The notes below the pieces were generated by a model. It did not search any database. It saw nothing but the letters and a program-made list of their open reading frames with translations, and was not told where the DNA came from. Positions 29,668 to 38,733 of a stretch of 64,000 nucleotides of DNA are shown here, in pieces; positions within the stretch are counted from its first letter, which is position 1; every line of letters starts with the position of its first letter. The stretch spans positions 1,131,501 through 1,195,500 of the forward strand of contig NZ_CP049057.1 of the NCBI RefSeq assembly GCF_011044175.1, written 5' to 3'. The position numbers were made by a program, and so were the translations under genes. Source of the stretch: Rasiella rasia. Lineage in GTDB: Bacteria; Bacteroidota; Bacteroidia; Flavobacteriales; Flavobacteriaceae.

Positions 29668-30915
29668 TTAGTTTTTTAAAATTTCTTTGAGAAGCATTTC
29701 AAAAGCCTTGTTGGTGGCTTTCGCAATCACGCGTTCTCTTAGATTTCCAAAAACAAATTTCTCTGAAATTACACCCCTAGGTGAAGCCACCGCGATATAC
29801 ACTGTACCCACTTCATCTACTGCATCACCCTTGGTTGGGCCAGCAATACCCGTAGTTGCTACTGCATAATCGCTGCCAAATAATTTGGTACATTGCTGTG
29901 CCATGGCCTCTGCTACTTCACCACTTACTACAGTATGTTTTTTTATGAGCATAGCATCTACTCCCAATATTGAAGTTTTCTGCCGTGTTTCATAAGGCAC
30001 TACCCCTCCTTTAAAATAGGCAGAGGCTCCTGCTGTAGCCGTAATCTCTTGAGCTATAGCGCCTCCCGTACAACTTTCGGCTACACTTAAGAAAGCTTTT
30101 TGTTGAACTAATACTTCGGAAATTCGTTGTTGAATATTGGCTTCATCTTCATACCCTACCGCAATGTCTTGTAGCAGGTCATGTAAAGCGTCCATTTGCT
30201 GGTCTACGGCCCTTCTTAACACCTGTTCATCTGTTCCTTTAGAAGAAAGCCTAAGTCGTACACGACCTAAAGAGGGCAAGTAAGCTAGTTTAATAGTTTC
30301 TGGAAGTGCTGCTTCCCAAGTTTTTATTTGTTCTTGTATTTCACTCTCACCTCTTCCGTAGGTGAGTAATGTTTTATGATAGATATGAGGCCTGCTGTAT
30401 TTTTTAATCACCCGAGGAATAACCTCATTTCTCATAAGGTACTTCATCTCATACGGCACTCCTGGCATAGAAACAAACACTGTATTCTGTTTTTCCATCC
30501 ACATACCTGGAGCAGTGCCATGAATGTTGTTTAAAATTGTAGCCGTAGCAGGAACCATGGCCTGCGTAAGGTTACTAGGCAGTGGTTTAAGATTTACGTA
30601 GGTAGCAAAAATATGCTTGATATTTTCTAGCACTTCCTGATTTTCTACGAGGGTATCATTAAAGTAAGTACAGAACGTCTCTTTGGTAATATCGTCTTTT
30701 GTAGGGCCTAGCCCTCCAGTTACCAACACTAAATCTACACGTTGTTGTGCGTCTTTTAGTGCTTGTAAGATATGTTCTTTCTCATCCTGAATTGAAGTAA
30801 TCTGATACACCTGCACCCCAATACTATTGAGTTGTTTACTTATAAAAACAGAGTTTGTATCTACAATTTGGCCTATGAGAATTTCATCGCCAATGGTTAT
30901 AATTTCTGCTAACAT
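29668..30915 (-). CDS. cinA: CinA family protein (nicotinamide-nucleotide amidohydrolase)
   Basis: 415 residues, cytoplasmic. The N-terminal MoCF/COG1058 domain begins AEIITIGDEILIGQIVDTNS and contains LVTGGLGPTKDDIT. The C-terminal amidohydrolase (PncC) domain has SVAESCTGGAIAQEITATAGASAYF and ATTGIAGPTKG. The family recycles NMN and hydrolyses ADP-ribose. Its ATG directly follows the stop of the Hpt gene with no spacer, suggesting translational coupling. Confidence 0.95.
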   Translation of the reverse strand: MLAEIITIGDEILIGQIVDTNSVFISKQLNSIGVQVYQITSIQDEKEHILQALKDAQQRVDLVLVTGGLGPTKDDITKETFCTYFNDTLVENQEVLENIKHIFATYVNLKPLPSNLTQAMVPATATILNNIHGTAPGMWMEKQNTVFVSMPGVPYEMKYLMRNEVIPRVIKKYSRPHIYHKTLLTYGRGESEIQEQIKTWEAALPETIKLAYLPSLGRVRLRLSSKGTDEQVLRRAVDQQMDALHDLLQDIAVGYEDEANIQQRISEVLVQQKAFLSVAESCTGGAIAQEITATAGASAYFKGGVVPYETRQKTSILGVDAMLIKKHTVVSGEVAEAMAQQCTKLFGSDYAVATTGIAGPTKGDAVDEVGTVYIAVASPRGVISEKFVFGNLRERVIAKATNKAFEMLLKEILKN

Positions 30916-31257
30916 TTACAGCGAAAAGTCTCTTTTTAGTTCGTCAAAAACTGTGTTTACAGTTTCTACAACCCGCTCCATTTGTTCTTGAATAGCATTA
31001 TTATTTTTTGAAGAGCGCGTCCAAGTCTCAATGCTTGTTATATCCTTTTCTAGCCCAAGACCAAACATTTCGAAGTTGGGCTTCATTTTGTGCGCAAATT
31101 GGTATGCTAGTTCTTTATTGTCATTAGAAACAGCTTCTTCTAATGCGTGAAGGTCGGGTGGTATTTCTTCTAGAAAAGTCTTGGCAACAATGATCATAAA
31201 TTCTTGATCACCCCCAGAAATTTCTTCTAATTTTTCTCTTGAATAGTGTGTACTCAT
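30916..31257 (-). CDS. Stand-alone Hpt (histidine phosphotransfer) domain protein
   Basis: 113 residues, all helical. The phospho-acceptor His is in YQFAHKMKPNFEMFGL (H56). Hpt proteins carry phosphoryl groups between receiver domains in His-Asp relays. No histidine kinase or response regulator is encoded nearby, so the partner must be elsewhere. It is sandwiched with zero-nt junctions between the FAH-family gene and cinA. Confidence 0.85.
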   Translation of the reverse strand: MSTHYSREKLEEISGGDQEFMIIVAKTFLEEIPPDLHALEEAVSNDNKELAYQFAHKMKPNFEMFGLGLEKDITSIETWTRSSKNNNAIQEQMERVVETVNTVFDELKRDFSL

Positions 31258-31869
31258 TTATTTTACTTTAATGGAAAAGGCTTGTTTGTCTTCTATAAAT
31301 CCTGTTAGTATGTCGTTGGGGAATACTTTGCCAACTCCTGCTGGCGTACCTGTAAATATAACATCTCCAATCTTTAAAGTAAAATATTTTGAAATATATT
31401 CGATTAACGCATCAATTTTCCATAATTGTAAGGCCGTACTTGCTTGCTGTACAACAGCTCCATTGCGTTCTAACCGAAAGGAAATATCGTCTACTGAGGC
31501 GAATGTTATCTTAGGATAAAATTTCCCAATTACAGCAGCACCATCAAATCCTTTTGCCTTTTCCCATGGTAGCCCCTTTTGCTTTAGTTCCTGCTGAAGA
31601 TCTCGAGCGGTAAAGTCAATACCCAGTCCGATCTCATCGTAATATTTATGAGCAAATTGTTGCTGGATGTGTTTTCCTATTTTCTTGATTTTTACCAGCA
31701 CCTCTACTTCATGGTGAATATCATCTGAAAAATCTGGTATGAAAAAAGGTTGTTTTTTCAATAAAATTGCCGTGTCAGGTTTTAGAAAAACAACCGGATC
31801 TGTAGGTTTCTCATTCTCTAATTCTTTGATATGATCTGTGTAGTTTCGGCCTATGCAAATGAGTTTCAT
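31258..31869 (-). CDS. Fumarylacetoacetate hydrolase (FAH) family protein
   Basis: 203 residues from ATG 31869 (MKLICIGRNYTDHIKELENE). The compact FAH fold is shown by DPVVFLKPDTAIL, the metal-ligand Glu pair in HHEVEVLVKI, GIDFTARDLQ and the C-terminal GDVIFTGTPAGVG. Small FAH proteins include acylpyruvases and oxaloacetate decarboxylases; the substrate is not decided. First gene of the tight FAH-Hpt-cinA set. Confidence 0.92.
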   Translation of the reverse strand: MKLICIGRNYTDHIKELENEKPTDPVVFLKPDTAILLKKQPFFIPDFSDDIHHEVEVLVKIKKIGKHIQQQFAHKYYDEIGLGIDFTARDLQQELKQKGLPWEKAKGFDGAAVIGKFYPKITFASVDDISFRLERNGAVVQQASTALQLWKIDALIEYISKYFTLKIGDVIFTGTPAGVGKVFPNDILTGFIEDKQAFSIKVK

Positions 31870-31993
31870 GAGCGTATATTTCAATTGTCAATTTCGGGTT
31901 GTACGTAATGCACAAAACAGAGTTCTTATTTCTTTGTGGCTTCAAGAGCACTTTAACCTAGCGCAGTATAACATCTCTGTCACCAAGGAAGCA

Positions 31994-32767
31994 CTATAAT
32001 TTATTGTTCAGTTTTTGAAGTTTCAATCGGGTGAGTACTTTTTTGGTATACAGCGGAAAATCGGCGTTTAACAACCATCCAAAATAGCCTGGTTCTTTTT
32101 CCATTACCTCATCAACTAGTTTTCCGCGATGCTTTCCGAAGGAAAAAACTTCTCTTCCTTGTTTGTCATATCCAATATACCCAGCAAAATCGGCAAAGTT
32201 TTTATGTGCGCTAAAGTTTGCTAAAAACTTGGTGTCATTTTCGAGATCAGCATATCTGTCTAATTGCGCTTTTAAAACTTCGTAAGTAGCGTTTGTATCT
32301 GCCGCAGCACTGTGCGCATCAACAAGCTCTTTATCGCAGTAAAACTTATACGCAGCTTCGAGGGTCCGCTTTTCCTTTTTATGAAAAATAGTCTGCACAT
32401 CTACAGCTAAATTCTTCTTTAAGTCTAAATCAACTTCTGCTCTTAGCAACTCTTCGGCTAACAGGGGAATATCGAATCTATTACTATTATAACCTCCCAA
32501 ATCACTATCTTTTAACAAGTCTTGTACTTTAGGTGCGAGCTCTTTAAATGTAGGCTCATTTGCCACCATCTCATCAGAAATACCATGAATAGCTGTTGTC
32601 GCGGGTGGAATGGGTACCGTAGGATTTACACGCCAGACATGACTTTCTTTGTTGCCATTGGGAAATACTTTTAGGATTGCTATTTCAACAATACGGTCTG
32701 AGGCGACGTTGGTTCCTGTAGTTTCTAGATCGAAAAAACAGATAGGTCTTTTTAAATTTAATTCCAT
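31994..32767 (-). CDS. DnaQ-like 3'-5' exonuclease
   Basis: 257 residues. ExoI motif FFDLETTG (D and E), ExoII YNSNRFDIPLL and ExoIII HSAAADTNAT (H and D) define the DEDDh exonuclease fold, as in the DNA polymerase III epsilon family. The C-terminal part VFSFGKHRGKLVDEVMEKEPGYFGWLLNADFP repeats the FGK-G/W/DFP pattern of DUF3820-type domains. Likely role: proofreading-type or repair exonuclease. Its TACCTTTG promoter box (32785-32792) lies inside the promoter of the divergent thioredoxin-like gene. Confidence 0.9.
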   Translation of the reverse strand: MELNLKRPICFFDLETTGTNVASDRIVEIAILKVFPNGNKESHVWRVNPTVPIPPATTAIHGISDEMVANEPTFKELAPKVQDLLKDSDLGGYNSNRFDIPLLAEELLRAEVDLDLKKNLAVDVQTIFHKKEKRTLEAAYKFYCDKELVDAHSAAADTNATYEVLKAQLDRYADLENDTKFLANFSAHKNFADFAGYIGYDKQGREVFSFGKHRGKLVDEVMEKEPGYFGWLLNADFPLYTKKVLTRLKLQKLNNKL

Positions 32768-32776
32768 TGGTACGGT

Positions 32777-32808
32777 TTGTGTTACAAAGGTACTAATTGT
32801 TACTTTTG
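32777..32808 (+). promoter_or_regulatory. Promoter of the thioredoxin-like gene (-33 TTG, -7 TACTTTTG)
   Basis: TTG at 32777-32779, 21-nt spacer, then TACTTTTG at 32801-32808, a full Bacteroidota promoter match. The -7 box ends 4 nt before the ATG at 32813, so the mRNA is probably leaderless. Confidence 0.6.
32785..32792 (-). promoter_or_regulatory. -7 promoter box of the DnaQ-like gene (TACCTTTG)
   Basis: The reverse strand reads TACCTTTG, 17 nt upstream of the ATG at 32767. It lies between the -33 and -7 elements of the plus-strand promoter, so the two polymerases would compete for the same DNA. Confidence 0.5.
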
Positions 32809-32812
32809 TGCT

Positions 32813-33430
32813 ATGTTGAAAAAACTACTTTTTATTACCGTATTATTGGCATCCTTTGGAAGCTATGCTCAAGGCCTTAAAGTTCTTATTACTGAAAAGA
32901 AAAAAGGGAAGCGTATTGTGCTTGTTGCTGAAAATAAAACCACAGATACGCTCAATGTATTCTTGATGGTAAATGCGCAAGGCTACCGAAAGAGCGCTAG
33001 CAAGCCAGTAATTAAAAACATTCCCCCAAAAGCCAAGGTACCCATGATAACGCTTATTGAATTATCTGGGGAAGAATCTACTTATACTTACGACTTAATC
33101 GTTAACGAAGAAGAACTTGACATAAATATTAGTCACGACAATCAGGTAAAAGATATTGAACGAACCATTGACGGACGCCTGGTACTTTTTTCTGCAGATG
33201 GTTGTGAAAAATGCACAGTGTTATCAGACTCATTAACAAAACGACGTATAGACCATCGGGTATTCAACATTAATGAAAATCCTGTAGTATACCGACAGTT
33301 TATGGCATTTATTGAACGTAAACTTACAAGTGAAACCAAGATTAGATTTCCGGTTATTTGGAATAAAGACGAAGCTGTTTTTGGGTATGATGATTTGGAA
33401 AAAACAATTTCTGAATTAGCAAAACAGTAA
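32813..33430 (+). CDS. Secreted thioredoxin/glutaredoxin-like protein
   Basis: 205 residues from ATG 32813; an in-frame TTG upstream coincides with the -33 box and is rejected. Signal peptide MLKKLLFITVLLASFGSYAQ. The first half is a beta-sandwich-like region, the second half a thioredoxin fold starting LVLFSADGCEKCTVL with the CxxC pair C131/C134, then RRIDHRVFNINENP and the cis-Pro-like FPVIW. Probably a periplasmic thiol-disulfide protein. Convergent with the LRR-like lipoprotein gene. Confidence 0.78.
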   Translation: MLKKLLFITVLLASFGSYAQGLKVLITEKKKGKRIVLVAENKTTDTLNVFLMVNAQGYRKSASKPVIKNIPPKAKVPMITLIELSGEESTYTYDLIVNEEELDINISHDNQVKDIERTIDGRLVLFSADGCEKCTVLSDSLTKRRIDHRVFNINENPVVYRQFMAFIERKLTSETKIRFPVIWNKDEAVFGYDDLEKTISELAKQ

Positions 33431-33432
33431 AA

Positions 33433-33457
33433 ACTGCTCTCAAATTGAAAGAGCAGT
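33433..33457 (-). terminator. Hairpin between convergent genes
   Basis: ACTGCTCT (33433-33440) / AGAGCAGT (33450-33457) with a 9-nt loop. On the minus strand it is followed by TTTTT, so it best serves the LRR-like lipoprotein gene; the plus-strand side lacks a clear T-run. Confidence 0.5.
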
Positions 33458-33476
33458 AACTGACTTTACTTTTGTT

Positions 33477-34799
33477 CTACAATGCACAATCTCCGTTCTG
33501 CATATTGGCTAACGATGGATTATAGGCATTATTCTCTGTTGTAAACGAAGCGATATTTCCCGAATTAACTGCATTTGATAATCCGCAGTAATCGGTTAAA
33601 AAATAATTGCTGGTAAAATATGCGCTAGTCACACTATTCAAATTAGAAAACATATCAAGATTAATTAACCCCTGGTTATCTGCTATTAAAAGCTTATTTC
33701 CAACAGAAGTAATATTCTGTAAGCCATCCCAACTAGCCGCATTTCCCAATCCAATAATAGAAAGTTCGTCGGTTACAGTAGTAATCTGAGACAAGCCAGA
33801 TGTATTCTGAAGGTTAGGCAGGTCTACGAGTTGTAAATTTTCAATTGTACCTGAAATCCCAGACAATGCATCTATATTGGTGAGCAATTCATTACTATGA
33901 ATTGATATCGACCCACGATCGCCCTCGATAGAGATATTGCTAAGACCATTAATATGTTGAAGTTTCGGGTTTAGCCCAATATAAATTCCAGTAACATTAT
34001 TATATGATGGCTCGATTAAAGTGGTAATACCCGATAATCCATCAATAGTGGTTAACACTTCATTTCTAGATATATCAAGCAGAAAAAATTTTGAGGTAAT
34101 ATTTACGAGTGCATCTATATTTTGTAGCGCATCATTATCACTTACCTGAAGGTAATCTTCTACAACACTAAGGTTGTGTAACCCCTCTAATGTCTCTAAG
34201 CTATTTGTTCCATTTATATAAAGGCTGAAAACACTGCGAATGTTCTGCAACGGACTTAAATCTACAATAGGATCTTGCTCGCCTTCGGCTTCCTCAATAA
34301 TGAGCTCTGTTGTTATTCCGCAGTAATTATTGGCTCCAAAAGAGTCTACTTCGGCCTGATTGGTTAAACGCACTTCTCCATCAAATATATTAAGAGTACA
34401 GGTATTAGTAGTTGTAAATGAAATTTCATCGCTATAGGCCACTCCCGTTGCATTCTCTGCATATGCGCGTACATAATACACCGTGTTAAAGGCTAAGTTT
34501 TCCATTACGCTGGTAAAGCTTGTACTACCATTTCCATCAGTGGTTGTAAAATTAGTGAGGTCGGGATTGGGAGAAGTGTCCCAACAAATCCCTTTTTTGG
34601 TAATAGCAGAGTTACCACTATCTATAATTGAAGCTCCCGAACTAGCAACATCTCCTTCAATTAGAACTACAGGACTCACACTAATTCTAGCGAGCGTTTG
34701 ATCTTCGGTCTGCACTTCACTGTCGTCTTCACTACAACTAAAAAGTGAGACCATTAATACTATTACTAAAATTATGTATCTGTGCGTTAATTTTGTCAT
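33477..34799 (-). CDS. Surface lipoprotein with fibronectin-like and leucine-rich (L-domain-like) repeats
   Basis: 440 residues. Lipobox at LFSC (Cys near 22) followed by SEDDSE, an acidic tail resembling the Bacteroidota lipoprotein export signal for the cell surface. Residues about 38-130 form a fibronectin-type module (KGICWDTSPNPDLTN, NTVYYVRAYAEN). From about 155 to 425, leucine-rich units with SLETLEGLHNLSVV, LQNIDALVNI, LTTIDGLSGI and LQHINGLSNI form a receptor L-domain-like solenoid. Likely an adhesion or ligand-binding surface protein. Confidence 0.78.
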   Translation of the reverse strand: MTKLTHRYIILVIVLMVSLFSCSEDDSEVQTEDQTLARISVSPVVLIEGDVASSGASIIDSGNSAITKKGICWDTSPNPDLTNFTTTDGNGSTSFTSVMENLAFNTVYYVRAYAENATGVAYSDEISFTTTNTCTLNIFDGEVRLTNQAEVDSFGANNYCGITTELIIEEAEGEQDPIVDLSPLQNIRSVFSLYINGTNSLETLEGLHNLSVVEDYLQVSDNDALQNIDALVNITSKFFLLDISRNEVLTTIDGLSGITTLIEPSYNNVTGIYIGLNPKLQHINGLSNISIEGDRGSISIHSNELLTNIDALSGISGTIENLQLVDLPNLQNTSGLSQITTVTDELSIIGLGNAASWDGLQNITSVGNKLLIADNQGLINLDMFSNLNSVTSAYFTSNYFLTDYCGLSNAVNSGNIASFTTENNAYNPSLANMQNGDCAL

Positions 34800-34895
34800 G
34801 CTACTTAGTTTTTCTAATAATTAATTTATTCTGGAGTCTTCCACTTAGAAGTCTGTAGCATTCAGAAAAGGTTGCGTGCATGAATAAAATTCATA

Positions 34896-34927
34896 AAAAA
34901 ACCGTTCTTGTATTGGAACGGTTTTTT
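34896..34927 (-). terminator. Intrinsic terminator downstream of the 372-aa lipoprotein gene region
   Basis: AAAAAACCGTTC (34896-34907) / GAACGGTTTTTT (34916-34927), 12-bp stem, 8-nt loop, T-run on the minus strand. It ends transcription of the gene that stops at 34950. Confidence 0.85.
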
Positions 34928-34949
34928 ACAATATATTTTTTTACTATAA

Positions 34950-36068
34950 CTAATTTTCCTCGATGTAGTAGTTTAATTCATAACTATTACCGTTATCATA
35001 GGTAATTTCCGTAGGATACTCTAATCCTGAATACTCATAACCGTACGTTCTAAGCACATCACCATTTACCTTTATCGACACGACATTATTAGCACTTCTC
35101 ATCAAAAAAAGTTCGGGTATATATTTTAATCTACCATAAAGGTTATCTATATCTAGCCATCGTACTCCAGCGGCTAATTTTGTAGGTGACCCACCACTTA
35201 TGGCAAACATTGTATAAGTAGCGTAGCTTTTCTTAGTATCGTATGCTATTTCATACAAAACATCGTTTTTTACATCGTTTAATTGCACCAGGTTTTCATT
35301 GGCATACTCAAAGGTCATTTCATCAATGGTAACTCCATTCGCATTAAACATTTCAAAATATTGAATTTTTCCTTGTGCATTTCTATTGAGTTCAACGGTA
35401 TAGGTATAATCGAAAGTAGGAGATGCTAAATTGTCTCTATGTCTTATAGAATACGCATTAGAGCTTGTAAAATCATACTCCATTATTAGCGGGGTATCAC
35501 TAATAAAAGCATTTTTAATATATGAAAATGAAGTCCCTAAATATTCAAAGTCGGTAAAAATCCCATAGATATCACCTCGTTCAAGCTGTTTGGTTATTCT
35601 ACCTTGACTATCGTAAACAAATTCTAAATCTGTGACATAACTTTCTGTGCTGCTAAGTAATTCGTTGTTATCATAAAAGCAATAAGGTTCGTCTGCTCCA
35701 ATCGATTTCAATAAAAAATTGTAATCATCTGGATTAATTGTAGAAAAAGCAATTTCTTCTGTATAAATAGCACCATCAATATCGCCTATAACTTTAAAAA
35801 CGTAAGAGGTGTTAAACATTAAATCTTCTAGCACATATCCCGGATTTAGCTTATTAGCCTCCAACAATTCGTCATTTAGATAAAGGTCGTAAGACACGTC
35901 AATATTCACTTCCCGTGTAGGGCGTTTCCAAGAAAATTCTACATAATCAAAAAATACTGTGGCTTCTAGGTCCATTGATCCATCAGTACTAGAATCATCA
36001 TCTCCTTTATCACAAGAAATGGTAAGAGTAGAAATGGCTACGAGAAAAAATATATAAACGTTTTTCAT
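34950..36068 (-). CDS. Surface lipoprotein with YD-repeat-like (DUF4595-type) strands
   Basis: 372 residues. Lipoprotein signal MKNVYIFFLVAISTLTISC (Cys 19), then DKGDDDSS, an acidic surface-export-like tail. Residues about 30-115 resemble a fibronectin-type module (VDISYDLYLNDELL-type strands); the rest contains YDSQGRITKQL, NRNAQGKIQYFEMF and YEYSGLEYPTEITYDNGNSY, YD-repeat-like hairpins as in DUF4595. Function unknown. Followed by a strong terminator. Confidence 0.7.
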   Translation of the reverse strand: MKNVYIFFLVAISTLTISCDKGDDDSSTDGSMDLEATVFFDYVEFSWKRPTREVNIDVSYDLYLNDELLEANKLNPGYVLEDLMFNTSYVFKVIGDIDGAIYTEEIAFSTINPDDYNFLLKSIGADEPYCFYDNNELLSSTESYVTDLEFVYDSQGRITKQLERGDIYGIFTDFEYLGTSFSYIKNAFISDTPLIMEYDFTSSNAYSIRHRDNLASPTFDYTYTVELNRNAQGKIQYFEMFNANGVTIDEMTFEYANENLVQLNDVKNDVLYEIAYDTKKSYATYTMFAISGGSPTKLAAGVRWLDIDNLYGRLKYIPELFLMRSANNVVSIKVNGDVLRTYGYEYSGLEYPTEITYDNGNSYELNYYIEEN

Positions 36069-36196
36069 AAAATAAGTAGAAAATTTTAGAATTACACTTC
36101 TGTCATAGTCGCCAAAGGTTGCTTCTGCTTTCTTCTATAATAATAAAATCCGCTCTCAGCTGAAATCGGTTTAATTTTAGTCTAACTTCGGAAATT

Positions 36197-37528
36197 TTAA
36201 ATCTCTCTATTAACGTCCCAAGCCTCTAAGTAATCGGCAACTGCTTTTACAAACTGTCCTCCTAGTGCCCCGTTTACAACTCTATGATCATAACTATGGC
36301 TCAAGAACATTTTGTAACGAATACCAATAAAGTCACCATCTGGAGTTTCGATTACAGCTGGTACTTTTCTAATGGCTCCTAAGGCTAGAATACCTACTTG
36401 TGGTTGATTTATAATAGGTGTTCCCATAATACTTCCAAAAGTACCCACATTGGTTACTGTGTAGGTTCCACCTTGTATTTCATCAGGTTTTAATTGACCT
36501 TCTCTTGCACGTCCCGCCAAATCATTCACGGCTTTACTCATACCCACCAAGTTTAATTGATCGGCATTTTTAATAACAGGCACAATAAGATTACCATCTG
36601 GCAGCGCGGCTGCCATTCCTAAGTTTATATTTTTTCGTTTAATAATAGTATCGCCATCTACAGCAATATTCATCATTGGGAAGTCCTTCAAGGCTTTCGC
36701 AACAGCTTCCATAAAGATAGGCGTAAAGGTTAGGTTCTCCCCTTCACGTTGTGCGAAATCATTTTTTACTTTTTTACGCCAGTTCCAAATTTTTGTAACA
36801 TCGGCTTCAATAAATGATTGTACATGTGCACTGGTTTGCACGCTATCAACCATGTGATGCGCTATGAGTTTCCCCATGCGTGTCATTTCTATAATTTCGT
36901 CACCACCATTTACAGAAACTGGAGCTGCGGTCTTAGCAGCTGGTTTTTTAGTTTCTACAGCGGCCTTAGGTTGAGAACTATCTACTGCGTTCGATGTAAC
37001 AGCTTGCTTCGAACTACGATTCTCAACATATTGCAAAATATCATTTTTGGTCACGCGGGCATCTTTCCCTGATCCGGTAATGCTATCTAATTCTGCCTGT
37101 GAAATTCCTTCTTCTTTTGCAATATTTTTCACCAAAGGAGAGTAAAAACGATCTTCAGAACTCTCAATTACAGAACTTGTAGAAGCCTTGGCTGCAGTTA
37201 TCGTGTCTTCAACAGCTGCTGCTGTTTTGGGTGCTTCAGCAGGTGTTGCTGTACTAGCAGGTGCAGCTTCAGTTGAAGTTCCCTCACCTTCTATCTCGAT
37301 AATAGCAATAGTTTGTCCTACCTGAATGACATCATCTACTTCAAAAAGTTTTTCTACCAATATACCATCCACCTCACTAGGAACTTCACTGTCTACTTTG
37401 TCTGTAGCAATTTCTAGCACCGCTTCGTCTGCTTCAATGGTATCACCCACTTCTTTCAGCCAGTTGGTTAATGTAGCTTCTGCCACACTCTCACCCATTT
37501 TAGGTAGTTTCAATTCAAATGTTGCCAT
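36197..37528 (-). CDS. Dihydrolipoamide acyltransferase (E2) of a 2-oxoacid dehydrogenase complex
   Basis: 443 residues from ATG 37528 (MATFELKLPKMGESVAEATL). One lipoyl domain with the lipoylated Lys in EIATDKVDSEV (K44), an Ala/Pro/Thr-rich linker, a peripheral subunit-binding domain (YSPLVKNIAKEEGI to LQYV) and the catalytic domain from about 210. The catalytic motif reads SYDHRVVNG (H415, N419), with Asn where HxxxDG usually has Asp. This type serves the branched-chain or a related 2-oxoacid dehydrogenase; E1 and E3 are not in the window. Confidence 0.93.
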   Translation of the reverse strand: MATFELKLPKMGESVAEATLTNWLKEVGDTIEADEAVLEIATDKVDSEVPSEVDGILVEKLFEVDDVIQVGQTIAIIEIEGEGTSTEAAPASTATPAEAPKTAAAVEDTITAAKASTSSVIESSEDRFYSPLVKNIAKEEGISQAELDSITGSGKDARVTKNDILQYVENRSSKQAVTSNAVDSSQPKAAVETKKPAAKTAAPVSVNGGDEIIEMTRMGKLIAHHMVDSVQTSAHVQSFIEADVTKIWNWRKKVKNDFAQREGENLTFTPIFMEAVAKALKDFPMMNIAVDGDTIIKRKNINLGMAAALPDGNLIVPVIKNADQLNLVGMSKAVNDLAGRAREGQLKPDEIQGGTYTVTNVGTFGSIMGTPIINQPQVGILALGAIRKVPAVIETPDGDFIGIRYKMFLSHSYDHRVVNGALGGQFVKAVADYLEAWDVNREI

Positions 37529-37555
37529 TATAGAAAGTTTCAATTTTTACGGAGG

Positions 37556-37563
37556 CAAAATTA
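37556..37563 (-). promoter_or_regulatory. Putative -7 promoter box of the E2 gene (TAATTTTG)
   Basis: TAATTTTG on the reverse strand, 27 nt upstream of ATG 37528. Full TAnnTTTG match, -33 not clear. Confidence 0.45.
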
Positions 37564-37602
37564 ATCAAAAATTAGCCGTTTATGTATTCATTTTGTGGAA
37601 AA

Positions 37603-38727
37603 TTAAGAAAACAAAAGTACCCCGCCTTTATCATCGCTTTGATCACTGCCTAAGATAAAATTACAGCCTGGGGGACGTATGCGAAATTGGTTTCCTCGAT
37701 TTTTACATTGCCGCATCACTTGAAATATCTGATTGTAGGGTATGTAATCTGCATCAAAAATAAGCATGGTATTACTAACATGACCATCTTGAAATATACT
37801 TTTAGAAGATGCTTTAAGTGGCACAGTTACTACTTCGGAAAGTTTCTGCAACATGCCAATGTTATCTGTAATTACAATCGCTTCAGACGGGTTGGAGACC
37901 TGACGTTTCTTTTTACTAATTGCTTGCTTCTTTCGTAATTTCGCCAGCCCTACACCTACTTTAACCGAAATATCTAAAAGTACATTGGTCTTAAAATGCT
38001 TCTTATAGAAAATCTGCATGGCCCCATAAAAACGTTGTAAATAAGCCGCGTCTTTCTTTGTACTCTCACCTTTGTAGTGTAACGTGTCTACCGCTCCAAA
38101 ATAATAGTTGGTGTAACCTGCCTGCGTAATTTTATACGATAGGTCGATATCCTCCCCGTACATAAAATAATCCTCATCAAAACCATTAACTTCATTGTAT
38201 ACACTTCGCTTTAAAAACATAAAAGCACCAACTAACACCGCTATTTCACCTTCCCCTGACGGGTCAACTCCCATAGCGTAGTATTTTTTAGTACGTCCTA
38301 ACAGTTTTAATAACGAGGCTTTTGGAGTGGGTAAATTTCGTTTACTCTCTGGTAAGAAATTACCAGTACCGTCTAGTAGATAAACACCCATTGCGCCAAG
38401 CTTAGGCAATTCTTCAGCTTTTTGGAAGCACTTTAAAAATGTATCTTCAGCAACTGCGGTATCTGGGTTTAAAATACATACATATTCTCCCTTAGCAACT
38501 GCCACCGCCTGATTGTTTGCAACGCTAAAACCTACATTTTCTTTGTTTTCAATTAATACTACCTTCGGAAATTTCTCTGCAACCATAGCGCAACTTCCAT
38601 CAACCGAAGCATTGTCAATCACTATAATTTCAGCATCCAAATTACCTATAGCACGTTCTACGCTACGTACACATTGCTCTAAGAAATAGCGCACATTATA
38701 ATTAAGAATGACAACAGACAGCTTCAC
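37603..38727 (-). CDS. Glycosyltransferase family 2
   Basis: 374 residues. GT-A fold: SVVILNYNVRYFLEQCVRSV, EIIVIDNASVDGS, GEYVCILNPDTAV, and the metal/acid segment MYGEDIDLSYKITQAGY. The C-terminal extension from about 285 (AIVITDNIGML to GGVLLFS) is a Rossmann-like appendage rather than a membrane anchor. It probably adds sugars to a rhamnose-type or cell-surface glycan. recR lies 6 bp upstream, so the two are co-transcribed. Confidence 0.9.
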   Translation of the reverse strand: MKLSVVILNYNVRYFLEQCVRSVERAIGNLDAEIIVIDNASVDGSCAMVAEKFPKVVLIENKENVGFSVANNQAVAVAKGEYVCILNPDTAVAEDTFLKCFQKAEELPKLGAMGVYLLDGTGNFLPESKRNLPTPKASLLKLLGRTKKYYAMGVDPSGEGEIAVLVGAFMFLKRSVYNEVNGFDEDYFMYGEDIDLSYKITQAGYTNYYFGAVDTLHYKGESTKKDAAYLQRFYGAMQIFYKKHFKTNVLLDISVKVGVGLAKLRKKQAISKKKRQVSNPSEAIVITDNIGMLQKLSEVVTVPLKASSKSIFQDGHVSNTMLIFDADYIPYNQIFQVMRQCKNRGNQFRIRPPGCNFILGSDQSDDKGGVLLFS

Positions 38728-38733
38728 AGACGC

